From: CAZHYV01 sp964537055
GTDB lineage: Bacteria > Myxococcota_A > Polyangia > Palsa-1104 > JAEUJZ01
DNA: 64,000 nt
NCBI GenBank assembly: GCA_964537055.1
Contig: CAZHYV010000001.1
Location: 248,001-312,000 of the forward strand
Reading direction: 5' to 3'
The notes below the pieces were generated by a model. The model searched no databases and was not told where the DNA came from. It saw nothing but the letters and a program-made list of their open reading frames with translations. The translations under genes and the position numbers were made by a program. Below are positions 25,560 through 33,787 of this stretch, piece after piece; the stretch's first letter is position 1; every line of letters begins with the position of its first letter.

Positions 25560-26258
25560 ATGATTTACCCAAAACATGCGATGTTTCTTAACCTCGGGCT
25601 TATCGAATACGAAAAAGCCTGGCAGCTTCAGCAAGAGCTGGTAGAACGGCGTAGCCGACAAGAGATCCCTGACCTTTTGCTTTTGGGTCAGCATCCCCAT
25701 GTCATTACAGTGGGACGTCGTCAAACCGGCCGCGCCAATATCCTCACCGATCGTTTCCCCATCTTTGAGGTCGAGCGGGGCGGGGATGCCACCTACCACG
25801 GCCCCGGCCAATTGGTGGGTTATCCGATCCTGCTCCTCGAGGAAGACGAAAAGGATCCACATCAGTATCTCCGCCGTCTTGAGCAGGCGCTTTGCCAAGT
25901 TTGTCAAGACTATGGCGTGGAGGCAATGGCCAAAGAAAAGTACACCGGCGTCTGGACAGCGGATGGCCAGCGCAAAATTGCCTCGCTCGGTGTAGCCATG
26001 CGAAACGGGGTAACGTTTCATGGGTTTGCGCTGAATGTGACGACGGATCTATCGTGCTTCTCTGCCCTGAATCCCTGCGGATTACCTTCTCAAGTCATGA
26101 CCTCCATTGAAAAGGAAAGAGGACAAAAGGGGCAGGGGGCTGTTTCAGTGGACGAGGTCTATCCACGGATTCTCCACCGAATGGGGGAGAGGCTGGGGCG
26201 GGAGTTTGCACATGGAGAGCACTCCAGTGAATCATTTCTAAGCCTAAGTTGCGCATAA
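25560..26258 (+). CDS. lipB: Octanoyl-[acyl carrier protein]:protein transferase LipB
   Basis: LipB transfers the octanoyl group from acyl carrier protein to lipoyl domains of 2-oxoacid dehydrogenases and the glycine cleavage H protein; LipA then inserts sulfur. The signature RGGDATYHGPGQLVGYPIL is intact, as are the catalytic Lys (QRKIASLGVA) and Cys (NPCGLPS) with the downstream MTSIEKE. Length 232 is normal. The ATG at 25560 has no strong ribosome-binding site; the ATG at 25581 is an alternative that keeps the whole fold. Confidence 0.95.
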   Translation: MIYPKHAMFLNLGLIEYEKAWQLQQELVERRSRQEIPDLLLLGQHPHVITVGRRQTGRANILTDRFPIFEVERGGDATYHGPGQLVGYPILLLEEDEKDPHQYLRRLEQALCQVCQDYGVEAMAKEKYTGVWTADGQRKIASLGVAMRNGVTFHGFALNVTTDLSCFSALNPCGLPSQVMTSIEKERGQKGQGAVSVDEVYPRILHRMGERLGREFAHGEHSSESFLSLSCA

Positions 26259-26394
26259 GCCTCAAAAAATCATAGATATATTCCATGGATTCGGAGTGCG
26301 AGTGGTGAATTTAAACTTTCCTGTTATGTTTACTATGGATGGAGGTATCCTTTTGAAATTGGACATAAAAAAATTACATTCGTTTGTGAGTAGA

Positions 26395-27267
26395 TTAAAA
26401 CCGCACTTCCAGCCCAAAGGTTGTAAAAAAGATGTTGGGCTGCACCTGGTATGCCTGAAGGAACGGCTGCCGGGTAAATCCAGCATCGAGGCGTAAGCTT
26501 GTCTCTACAGGCCCCAGTGAGAACAGACGGAACCGCATGTATCCGCTTAGCTCAAGCTCCCATTCGTTCTGCTCCCAGGGCAAGTACAGCCGGACTTCGG
26601 CTTTCAGCTGGCCGGTAAAGCGGCTTAGTTGCCATGACAAAACCAGCGCTTGCGGGAATGCCGTTCGGGAAATAGGATTGTCATTAACGCGGAACTGTTC
26701 CCCCTGGTAGCCGGTCCGGACATCCAGGCGGACACTTGGCGTCCGAACCAGGTTGGTCGTTTCTACGATGTTCCACTTGTACACATCGCTAAATCCTTGA
26801 CGGAAATCATAGCCAAACGTAAACCCATCAAACCGTAGTCCTACGCGGCCTGCCTTCCACAGCACTTCGGCAGGACCAATTTTATACATTTGCGAAATGG
26901 TATTTGAGATCGAGGCGGAGTCTCGATACTCCAAGTAAGAAAATACCAGAAAGCTGGCCACAATCGAATCGGTTTCCCAGGCATAGCCAGCAAGCAGAAC
27001 CTGGTTGCTTTGGGCAAAGCTAAATGAGTTATGGGTGCTTAAGGTAACACCTGGGTTGAATGCAAAGAAAGGGGAGGTCTGCCGTTCAACCATTCTAGGA
27101 AGCTCCGCATCCCAAGAAGACTTTGCAAGCAAGGGATGGGAGGATAAACATACAATGGCAAGAAGAATCCATCGAAAAAAGGATGAATGCCATAAGCGTT
27201 GAGACTGGAGGCGTCGGGTCCGATGATAGGATGGCCTTCTTAGAAAGTTTAACCATCTTCCACCCAT
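26395..27267 (-). CDS. Predicted outer-membrane protein, function unknown
   Basis: A basic N-terminus (NFLRRPSYHRTRRLQSQRL) and hydrophobic stretch (FFRWILLAIVCLSSHPLLA) form a long signal peptide. The rest alternates polar and hydrophobic residues in strand-like blocks (VLLAGYAWETDSIVASFLVFSYLEY, VGLRFDGFTFGYDF) and ends TFGLEVRF, a barrel-type C-terminus. Its ATG is one base from the stop codon of the MXAN_2562-like gene upstream, so translation is likely coupled. No family recognised. Confidence 0.65.
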   Translation of the reverse strand: MGGRWLNFLRRPSYHRTRRLQSQRLWHSSFFRWILLAIVCLSSHPLLAKSSWDAELPRMVERQTSPFFAFNPGVTLSTHNSFSFAQSNQVLLAGYAWETDSIVASFLVFSYLEYRDSASISNTISQMYKIGPAEVLWKAGRVGLRFDGFTFGYDFRQGFSDVYKWNIVETTNLVRTPSVRLDVRTGYQGEQFRVNDNPISRTAFPQALVLSWQLSRFTGQLKAEVRLYLPWEQNEWELELSGYMRFRLFSLGPVETSLRLDAGFTRQPFLQAYQVQPNIFFTTFGLEVRF

Positions 27268-27268
27268 G

Positions 27269-28204
27269 CTAAAATTCCAATCCCAATCCTGCGGTGAATG
27301 AAATATCAGACAAATTTAGCTTGTTCGGAGAGGTAAACCCATCCACCCAGGCTCCGTTGACCTCGAAAAATGCGGTAATTTGGTGAATCCCTGTGGTTCG
27401 ATAGAGATTTTGGCCTGCTTCTCTGTCAATCCCACCTAGGTTCACCGCAATCCCAGGATGAAAGACAAGCCCCCCCGAACTTCCCGAGGAGGCTTGGCCA
27501 TTGGGTGCATCTGTAACAAAGGAACCCGTATTGCCAAACCACCAGAAATAATAACCAACTCCTGCTTTTAGGTAGGGAATGATGGGCACATTCCAGCGAT
27601 GTTGAAAATAGTTAAAGCGGTAAATGAATAAGAGTTCGATGGGGAAAATGTTTATAATATTCTCATCTCCCGAGACACACGCATCATAAGGGACGTCTTT
27701 GCCACCTACAGGTTCAACAAAACGTTTAGGGCCATTTTGCGGATCGGTTGCATTCGGTTGAACCGAGCAGTATTTTGCCACGCCAGGCTTTGTCACGCCG
27801 GGAAACATGGCAAAGGCGGGCGCAGTCTTCCGGTAATAACCGGCGCTCAATCCAACCCCAAGTGATCCTGTTTTATGGTGAAAGAATTGGTAATCAAACT
27901 CCACCTTGGTTAGCAATCCATACCCTGGCGGGGCTCCTTGCGGGGCGTTCGGATCGCCAAAGAAGTCTGAAAACGGCGTCCGTCCCTGGAGGGATTTGGT
28001 TTCGTCCAAATGGGGTAGATAAGCTCCAAAATGGAGCTCAAGGAAGAAGCGCCTTTTTGAACCGCTTGCAATCGAATTTGATTCACTTGCACCTGATGCA
28101 AACGAAAAATCGGGAAAAGATTCAGAAAGGGCTGGGGCCGAAACCCCCAGAAAAGCTGCCCAAACGAGCAGACGGGCTAGAATCAAGACTGAAGTTTGTT
28201 TCAC
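27269..28204 (-). CDS. MXAN_2562 family outer-membrane beta-barrel protein
   Basis: The pattern RRFFLELHFGAYLPHLDE, SDFFGDP, KVEFDYQFFHHKTGSLGVGL, FPIELLFIYRF, WNVPIIPYLKAGVGYYFWW and the C-terminal ISFTAGLGLEF match, as I recall it, the myxobacterial MXAN_2562 outer-membrane family. A signal peptide (LLVWAAFLGVSAPALS) is present. Two cysteines in a long central loop could form a disulfide. It is the first of a coupled pair with 26395-27267. The family assignment supports a Myxococcota host; its role is unknown. Confidence 0.75.
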   Translation of the reverse strand: MKQTSVLILARLLVWAAFLGVSAPALSESFPDFSFASGASESNSIASGSKRRFFLELHFGAYLPHLDETKSLQGRTPFSDFFGDPNAPQGAPPGYGLLTKVEFDYQFFHHKTGSLGVGLSAGYYRKTAPAFAMFPGVTKPGVAKYCSVQPNATDPQNGPKRFVEPVGGKDVPYDACVSGDENIINIFPIELLFIYRFNYFQHRWNVPIIPYLKAGVGYYFWWFGNTGSFVTDAPNGQASSGSSGGLVFHPGIAVNLGGIDREAGQNLYRTTGIHQITAFFEVNGAWVDGFTSPNKLNLSDISFTAGLGLEF

Positions 28205-28256
28205 AAAGCGGCACTCCCAACGTTGTATTTCGTTTTAATTTGTTTTCCTACGAAAA

Positions 28257-30779
28257 TCAATGACTTTGCACCAGAACTTCGCGGCCCTTTGAACCATCGG
28301 CTGCGCTGACGATGCCTTCGCGCTCCATTCTTTCGATCATGCGAGCAGCACGGTTGTAGCCAATCCGTAACCTTCGTTGCACCATAGAGATAGAGGCCTG
28401 CCGGCTATCAACCACAATGCGAACGGCCTGGTCATACATGTCATCAGCGAATTCTTCTTCTATCTCGCCGTCCTCTTCCTCACGCGGTTTTAAGATATCC
28501 ATGTTATAGATAGGGCGGCCTTGTTTCTTTAGGTGCTCGACCAACTTATGGATCTCTTTATCGGTGATGAGCGCTCCATGGATACGGCGCAACGCTTGTC
28601 CACGGTCGGTAAAAAGCATATCTCCCATCCCAAGCAGGTTTTCCGCACCTTGCGTATCCAAAATGGTCCGTGAATCGACGCGGCTTGCCACTTGAAAGGC
28701 GATTCTCGAGGGAAAGTTTGCCTTAATTAATCCCGTGATAACATCGACAGAAGGCCTTTGCGTTGCCAGGATGAGGTGAATTCCTGCGGCCCTTGCCTTT
28801 TGGGCAATTCGAGCCACTGAGACCTCGACTTCTTTTGAGGCCACCATCATAAGATCAGCAAACTCGTCAATAAGAACGACGATATAAGGCAGTTTCCTCG
28901 GGGGTTCTTTTAATGGCGAGGCCTCGTGCATTTCGAGTTGATCAAGCTCGTCTCCGCTTCCTAGGTCAGGTTCGTTTCCTTTTATCTCTTCAAGCGAGGT
29001 GGATGCCCCCTCATCTTTGGCTAAGACGGAAGAAGCTTGGTCCAAAAGCTCTTCCATTTTTTGATTATAGCCAGCAATATCACGAACCCCTGACTTTGAG
29101 ATCAGATCGTAACGCCTCTCCATCTCATCCACCGCCCATTTTAGTGCCAAATTGGCCTTCTTGGGATCGGTCACGACAGGAAGAAGGAGATGGGGGATTC
29201 CCTCATAGATGGATAGTTCCAGCATCTTCGGGTCAATCATGATCATTTTTACGTCGTCCGGAGAGGCCCGAAACAGAATCGAGCTCACCATGACATTAAC
29301 AGCCACCGACTTGCCGGACCCTGTCGTCCCTGCGATAAGCAAATGGGGCATTTTTGCCAAATCCACGCTAACAGGCAACCCTGCAATGTCTTTGCCTAAC
29401 GCAAGGGTCAAGTTCGATTTCGCCTTCGCAAAACCTTGATCCGCAAGAATTTCTTTTACATACACCGTTTCCCTCTCTGTATTAGGAACTTCAATCCCTA
29501 CGGCGGCCTTGCCAGGGATGGGGGCTACAATACGAACCCGAAGTGCTTCTAGCGTCATTGCCAAATCGCTTGCCAGAGAAGTGATCTTAGAAAGCTTGGT
29601 CCCAGGAGAAGGCACAAATTCGTACATGGTCACCACAGGACCCGGGTGGATCTGACTGACGCGACCTTTTACCTGATAATCGGCTAGCGATTTCTCTAAC
29701 CGCTGCGCAAGTTCCAGCATGGCCTTGCGATCAAGCTCTGCCGCACGTTGTTCTTTATAGTCTAAGATTTCTAATGCAGGAAACTGGTAGGCGGCCGTCC
29801 CAAATTTAATATATTCCTGCTTGGGACCAAGTCCATGACTCTCCTTGAGAGGTTCGGTGGCCCTTCGTGGAATGACCTGGGGTTCATCAACCTCTTGAGG
29901 AACTTCCCCCTCGTACTCCTCTGCTTGTGGCTCCTTCATCGCTTCCTTCAGGTTCCGGGCCGTTTCGATTCCCTCTTCTTTCGTGAGGTCAAGCACATCT
30001 AAGGTTTTTTTGTCGGGAGATGAGCCTCTTTTCGCGATGACAGGCTCGGGCATAAAAGAAGGGTTTTCTGCCAAAGAGGATTTGGCTTGGTCTTCCGGTG
30101 AAACAGATAGATTGCTATGAGCAGAAAGGGATGCTTCCTCTGCATCTTGTCCTTCTTCAAGCTCTTGCTGACCAGGCCATAGCGATCCCCAGACTCGTTT
30201 GAGAAGCTTGAGCCCTTCCTGAAGGGAAGATGTTATCTTCTCTACAAAGGCCCGATAAGAGAGCGAAGTTGATACCAAAAGTGATACCCAAAGGCCTGTA
30301 ATACAAACAAGGAGAGAGCCTGGAAAACCAAGCAGAGGCAGCAGGATTTCAATGCCATACGCACCAAGAAAACCTCCTTTGGAGATAGAACCTAAGGAGC
30401 CTGGCAGACTAAATAAGGCAGGGTCTTTTAAAGAGCCCCGAGAGAGAAAAAGGTGAAGACCCATACTTATAAACAGAAGGGTACTAAAAAAGCCTAAAAT
30501 CCCAAACAGCGGAAATTTGAAAGGCCTTGGCTTTAACACCCGTAGCGCCAAAGCCAAAAGACCGTAGCAAACCAGAAGGGAAGAAAGCCCAAAGAGAGAG
30601 TACACTCCATAGGAAAGACCATGGCCCAAAAGACCCATCCAATTTTCCCCGCCTAAAAAGCTAGAGAAAAGACTGGCCATAAAAAAAATTGTAAATGCTA
30701 ATAATAAGATTCCTACGAGCTCTCTCCGTCTGCTAAGGGCATAAGAAGAATCTGTAGGTTCGGTGGATCGCTTGTTCAT
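28257..30779 (-). CDS. ftsK: DNA translocase FtsK
   Basis: FtsK pumps DNA at the septum to resolve chromosomes late in division. Residues about 20-180 hold four or so membrane helices, then an acidic linker (about 200-310). The motor follows: alpha/beta parts with LEKSLADYQVKGRVSQIHPGP, Walker A GTTGSGKSVAVN (about 489-500), Walker B YIVVLIDEFADLM, and RPSVDVITGLIKANFPSRIAFQV. The C-terminal winged-helix gamma domain (VVDSRQASISMVQRRLRIGYN) reads the polar DNA guide sequences. Length 840 is normal. It ends just before the MXAN_2562-like gene on the same strand. Confidence 0.95.
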   Translation of the reverse strand: MNKRSTEPTDSSYALSRRRELVGILLLAFTIFFMASLFSSFLGGENWMGLLGHGLSYGVYSLFGLSSLLVCYGLLALALRVLKPRPFKFPLFGILGFFSTLLFISMGLHLFLSRGSLKDPALFSLPGSLGSISKGGFLGAYGIEILLPLLGFPGSLLVCITGLWVSLLVSTSLSYRAFVEKITSSLQEGLKLLKRVWGSLWPGQQELEEGQDAEEASLSAHSNLSVSPEDQAKSSLAENPSFMPEPVIAKRGSSPDKKTLDVLDLTKEEGIETARNLKEAMKEPQAEEYEGEVPQEVDEPQVIPRRATEPLKESHGLGPKQEYIKFGTAAYQFPALEILDYKEQRAAELDRKAMLELAQRLEKSLADYQVKGRVSQIHPGPVVTMYEFVPSPGTKLSKITSLASDLAMTLEALRVRIVAPIPGKAAVGIEVPNTERETVYVKEILADQGFAKAKSNLTLALGKDIAGLPVSVDLAKMPHLLIAGTTGSGKSVAVNVMVSSILFRASPDDVKMIMIDPKMLELSIYEGIPHLLLPVVTDPKKANLALKWAVDEMERRYDLISKSGVRDIAGYNQKMEELLDQASSVLAKDEGASTSLEEIKGNEPDLGSGDELDQLEMHEASPLKEPPRKLPYIVVLIDEFADLMMVASKEVEVSVARIAQKARAAGIHLILATQRPSVDVITGLIKANFPSRIAFQVASRVDSRTILDTQGAENLLGMGDMLFTDRGQALRRIHGALITDKEIHKLVEHLKKQGRPIYNMDILKPREEEDGEIEEEFADDMYDQAVRIVVDSRQASISMVQRRLRIGYNRAARMIERMEREGIVSAADGSKGREVLVQSH

Positions 30780-30853
30780 CGGATCTTGACAAATACCACC
30801 GTCTTAGCGAGACTACAAAAATTCATTACTAAATTTTACGAAGGATCAAAGCA

Positions 30854-31009
30854 ATGGCATCGAATACCGCAGTTACCTGGGCCCGTCGAGAACTACGAAG
30901 GAAAAAGGCTGGCACCATCCGCAAGAAAAAAGAATCGAAAAAGTCGACTCCCAGCGCCAAAGAATTGTTCGCAGCGCTCGATAATTCCGCCCAACCTGCT
31001 GCACGATAG
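30854..31009 (+). CDS. Small basic protein, 51 residues
   Basis: The reading frame MASNTAVTWARRELRRKKAG continues with TIRKKKESKKSTPSAKELF and ends QPAAR. It is preceded by AAGGA eight bases before the ATG, a good initiation site. The product is strongly basic (a run of Arg/Lys in the first half) with an SAKELF helix, which suggests a nucleic-acid-binding or ribosome-associated protein. A longer reading in another frame from 30786 covers the same DNA but has no ribosome-binding site. Divergent from ftsK. Confidence 0.6.
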   Translation: MASNTAVTWARRELRRKKAGTIRKKKESKKSTPSAKELFAALDNSAQPAAR

Positions 31010-31241
31010 TAGATCGGTCGTAACATCGAACTGAGCGATCGTATGAAAGGCACGCTAAGGTTTTAAGCAGGTTGCCACAGGATGGCTCTATCCTTTTTTG
31101 TAAGTAATTTGCCTACCTGCGCACATACTCCTTGAAAAATATACTTTTCCTTGCATGATAGAAGAGAAGCCACTTACGAACTTTTATTTTGGGAAACCAA
31201 AAAAAAGTACAAGAATTCAATTTTTGAAAGGAAATGAATCT

Positions 31242-31694
31242 ATGTTGAACTTAAAAAAAACAATTATGCTTACTGGAGTGTTTATCTTATCCTTGGCCGG
31301 TTGTCTCCCTAAGATCGACGGAGAACTTACAGAATGGAAATTTGAGGCATCTCTTATTAGCTCTAACGTGCAAAAAGGGGTAGGAGGGACAATCAAAGTC
31401 AGTATCTCTCCCTTAGAGTTCTACGCAACATTAACAGCAACCTTGATCCCAGAGGGTGGGCAGCCCATTTCGATTCCCTCTTCCTCCATTTTTATCAATG
31501 GAGACAGAAATGCAGTCAATATTGTCCTGTCTGCAAATGATCTAGCCAATATTTCTGGGAATACGTTTACGCTACAACTGTTTTCCCCAACCCCAAATCC
31601 AGAGTCTGTACCCATGGCCGACTTCCCTGTCCTTACGCACTATCGAACTGAGCCTGGGACGTATAATCCGCTTACAATCCCCATAAGCCGTTAG
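31242..31694 (+). CDS. Small lipoprotein with Ig-like composition
   Basis: The ATG at 31242, with AAAGGAA upstream, opens a lipoprotein signal peptide (MLNLKKTIMLTGVFILSLAGC, lipidated Cys 21). The mature 130 residues are rich in Ser/Thr/Ile and predicted strands (GGTIKVSISPLEFYATLTATL, FINGDRNAVNIVLSANDL), resembling a small beta-sandwich. It is convergent with the outer-membrane protein gene at 31746. Family unknown. Confidence 0.7.
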   Translation: MLNLKKTIMLTGVFILSLAGCLPKIDGELTEWKFEASLISSNVQKGVGGTIKVSISPLEFYATLTATLIPEGGQPISIPSSSIFINGDRNAVNIVLSANDLANISGNTFTLQLFSPTPNPESVPMADFPVLTHYRTEPGTYNPLTIPISR

Positions 31695-31745
31695 TCTCTA
31701 AACGCACCATCATTTGCTACCCAACCCTTCCTCTTCGTGTTCTCC

Positions 31746-32363
31746 TTAAAATCGGTAGCGAAGTCCGATAGGAACTGCAATTTCGAGATGTGTGCTCGTC
31801 TCAGCTCTGATGTAGATCTGCAATCCCTTGGTTGCAGCCTGTAAATTAAACACGCACCCAAGCCCTACAAAAAAGCGCACCGCGTGGGGAGAATAGATGG
31901 TATTCGCCTCGTCGGAGGGTTCTCGAAACCAAGTATAATAGTATCCCACAGAAGCAAAAACCGTAAACCCAACGATTCGTTGCTTTCCAAAAAAGAATGT
32001 GGGTTCTAGCGCAGGAGCCAGACCCAGTTGAGAGGCCGATTTTCCTTCGAGGTAATGGTTTGTACTGAAACGAAGATGCAAAGGAAGTTGGAAGCAGCTT
32101 TTTTGAGAGGGAGGAGCACACTGATCAAGAAAGTAATACGAACCCATCACAGCTCCTCCCAAACTAGGTGGGAATGAAGAAGGCAATCGTCCGCCATCTT
32201 TTAAGCTATAGCCTACCCCTGGTGTAAACTCGGCAGAAAGCGCCCACCGTGAGTATGGAGGGGAAGAGGGAGAGGTTGCAATTTCTTGAGCTGCGAAACT
32301 CATAGAGGTTCGAACAAAGCAGGCAAGAAAAGTTGCGATGATCAATTGGTTAGATAGACGCAT
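31746..32363 (-). CDS. Predicted outer-membrane beta-barrel protein (short-barrel family)
   Basis: A signal peptide (LIIATFLACFVRTSMSFA) is followed by SRWALSAEFTPGVGY, a two-cysteine loop (QCAPPSQKSCFQL), TFFFGKQRIVGFTVFASVGYY and the terminal VPIGLRYRF. It aligns with 32929-33543 over its whole length and more weakly with 21204-21845. AAGGAAG precedes the ATG. The protein should sit in the outer membrane; ligand and partners are unknown. A lipoprotein gene (32457) separates it from its closest paralogue. Confidence 0.75.
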   Translation of the reverse strand: MRLSNQLIIATFLACFVRTSMSFAAQEIATSPSSPPYSRWALSAEFTPGVGYSLKDGGRLPSSFPPSLGGAVMGSYYFLDQCAPPSQKSCFQLPLHLRFSTNHYLEGKSASQLGLAPALEPTFFFGKQRIVGFTVFASVGYYYTWFREPSDEANTIYSPHAVRFFVGLGCVFNLQAATKGLQIYIRAETSTHLEIAVPIGLRYRF

Positions 32364-32456
32364 AGAGGCTTCCTTGGATCTTTAAATTAATTTGCTTCAA
32401 TAGATACATACAAACTCCTGTTCTGCAAGATCTCCTTACGTTAAACTATATAATTC

Positions 32457-32840
32457 CTATTTTATCGTTACAAGGCTTCCTCCGACCACGCCTGGTCCAT
32501 GAATCGAAACTACGATTTGCTCGCCGCTTTGCAACGGAGATTTGGCTGGGAGGGAGAGGTAGAATCCTTTGGGGATAACTCCGTAGGTTACCTCTTTGAT
32601 ACGAGTAGGGGGTTCTGCAGAAACGGCCCAGCGTTGTTCGTAGGCCCCTTCTTTGTAGATTTCAATGCTTGTAATTTTTGGTTCTTTTACGCATGAGAAG
32701 CCTTCATCGATTCTCACCGTAAGGTTAGCAACCTCAGCCCGAGAAATGCTTAGACAGAGCTGTTGTGTATGGGGACAGCTTGTGAAGAGGGTTGCCAAAA
32801 AGAGAAGAAAGAGTGAAGCTGAGTTTTTGGATAAGGTCAT
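32457..32840 (-). CDS. Small lipoprotein between two short-barrel genes
   Basis: The 127-residue product starts with a lipoprotein signal peptide (SLFLLFLATLFTSC, lipidated Cys 22). Two more cysteines (LCLSISR, FSCVKEP) may pair. The remainder looks like a single beta-sandwich (ITSIEIYKEGAYEQRWAVSA, GEQIVVSIHGPGVVGGSLV). No ribosome-binding site is evident before the ATG. Its position between two paralogous outer-membrane proteins, and the similar lipoprotein after the third paralogue at 21857, suggest a recurring barrel-lipoprotein pairing. Function unknown. Confidence 0.65.
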   Translation of the reverse strand: MTLSKNSASLFLLFLATLFTSCPHTQQLCLSISRAEVANLTVRIDEGFSCVKEPKITSIEIYKEGAYEQRWAVSAEPPTRIKEVTYGVIPKGFYLSLPAKSPLQSGEQIVVSIHGPGVVGGSLVTIK

Positions 32841-32928
32841 TTGTCAAGTTTACACAAGAAGGCCGTTTCAAGAAAGATTCATCTCATAGGCCTGCCTACG
32901 TTCTCGCGTTATTAAAGCAGCATTTTTG

Positions 32929-33543
32929 TTAAAACCGATAGCGAATCCCGATTGGAATGCTTATCCGATTCTCAGAGCTTGTTTCAAGCCGAAGGTACGC
33001 CTCGAGTCCTTTTCTAACAGCTTGTAAGTTGAATACGCATCCGATGCCTAGAGAAAATCGGATAGAGTGAGTAAGGAAAGCTACACGATCCTCATCAGAT
33101 GGGTTCCGTAGCCAGGCATATTGGTATTGTGCGGAGGTAAAAATCGTGAGCCCAACAGTACGTTGCCTCCCAAAGAAAAAGGTAGGTTCTAAAGCAAAAG
33201 CAAGCTCGAAGAGAGATGCAGATACTTCTTTTATATAGTGGACGGTACTTAATCGAAGATGCAAGGGAAGCTGGATACAAGTTTTAAGATTAGGCAAAGC
33301 GCATTGATCAAGAGTGTAATACGAGCCTAAAAGGGCGGCTCCTAACGTAGGTAAAAATGGAGGAAGTTGGTCATCATGATTAGGAAATATGTAACCTATC
33401 CCCGGCGTAAACTCAACGGATAATGCCCACCGTGAAAAGGGTGGAGAAACAGGGGCTACCGGGCTTTCATTAGCGAGGACAGTCTGAATCATGCCAAAAA
33501 AGAAAAAGAAAACTCCAATGATCGTCTGCTTACGTAGATTTAT
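32929..33543 (-). CDS. Short-barrel outer-membrane protein with ATA in place of the start codon
   Basis: The barrel part (SRWALSVEFTPGIGYIFPN, TFFFGRQRTVGLTIF, ending IPIGIRYRF) matches 31746-32363. The first in-frame ATG (33492) would drop most of the signal peptide. Reading upstream gives INLRKQTIIGVFFFFFGMIQ ending VLAN, which aligns residue by residue with the paralogue's MRLSNQLIIATF signal peptide, but its first codon is ATA (33541-33543); AAGG lies upstream. With ATA the product is 204 residues against 205 in the paralogue. Either ATA is used inefficiently, or a start-codon mutation has silenced export. Coordinates follow the ATA reading. Confidence 0.65.
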   Translation of the reverse strand: MNLRKQTIIGVFFFFFGMIQTVLANESPVAPVSPPFSRWALSVEFTPGIGYIFPNHDDQLPPFLPTLGAALLGSYYTLDQCALPNLKTCIQLPLHLRLSTVHYIKEVSASLFELAFALEPTFFFGRQRTVGLTIFTSAQYQYAWLRNPSDEDRVAFLTHSIRFSLGIGCVFNLQAVRKGLEAYLRLETSSENRISIPIGIRYRF

Positions 33544-33787
33544 AAAAACTGCCTTGTCCTATCTTCAGCCTAGGGTGATTCTCGAAAAACTATACTGAAG
33601 GCGGTGGCTAGAAGGAAGTCTTATTTGAAGCAATCTGAGGATTCCTCACCAAAACTCTCCTCATTTCTCTTCGCAGAATCAGCAGAGATCATTTTTAATT
33701 TGTGTGTAAGCACTTGTCTGCTAATGTATGCGCTCACTGGGCCATTTTCGCTGAGCCACTATTTGCACGAATGATTGAGGAACCTGG

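Noticed and set aside
30786..31034. 82-codon reading frame on the plus strand
   Set aside because: Overlaps the 51-codon frame with better initiation signals; begins inside a promoter-like TTGACA and has no ribosome-binding site.
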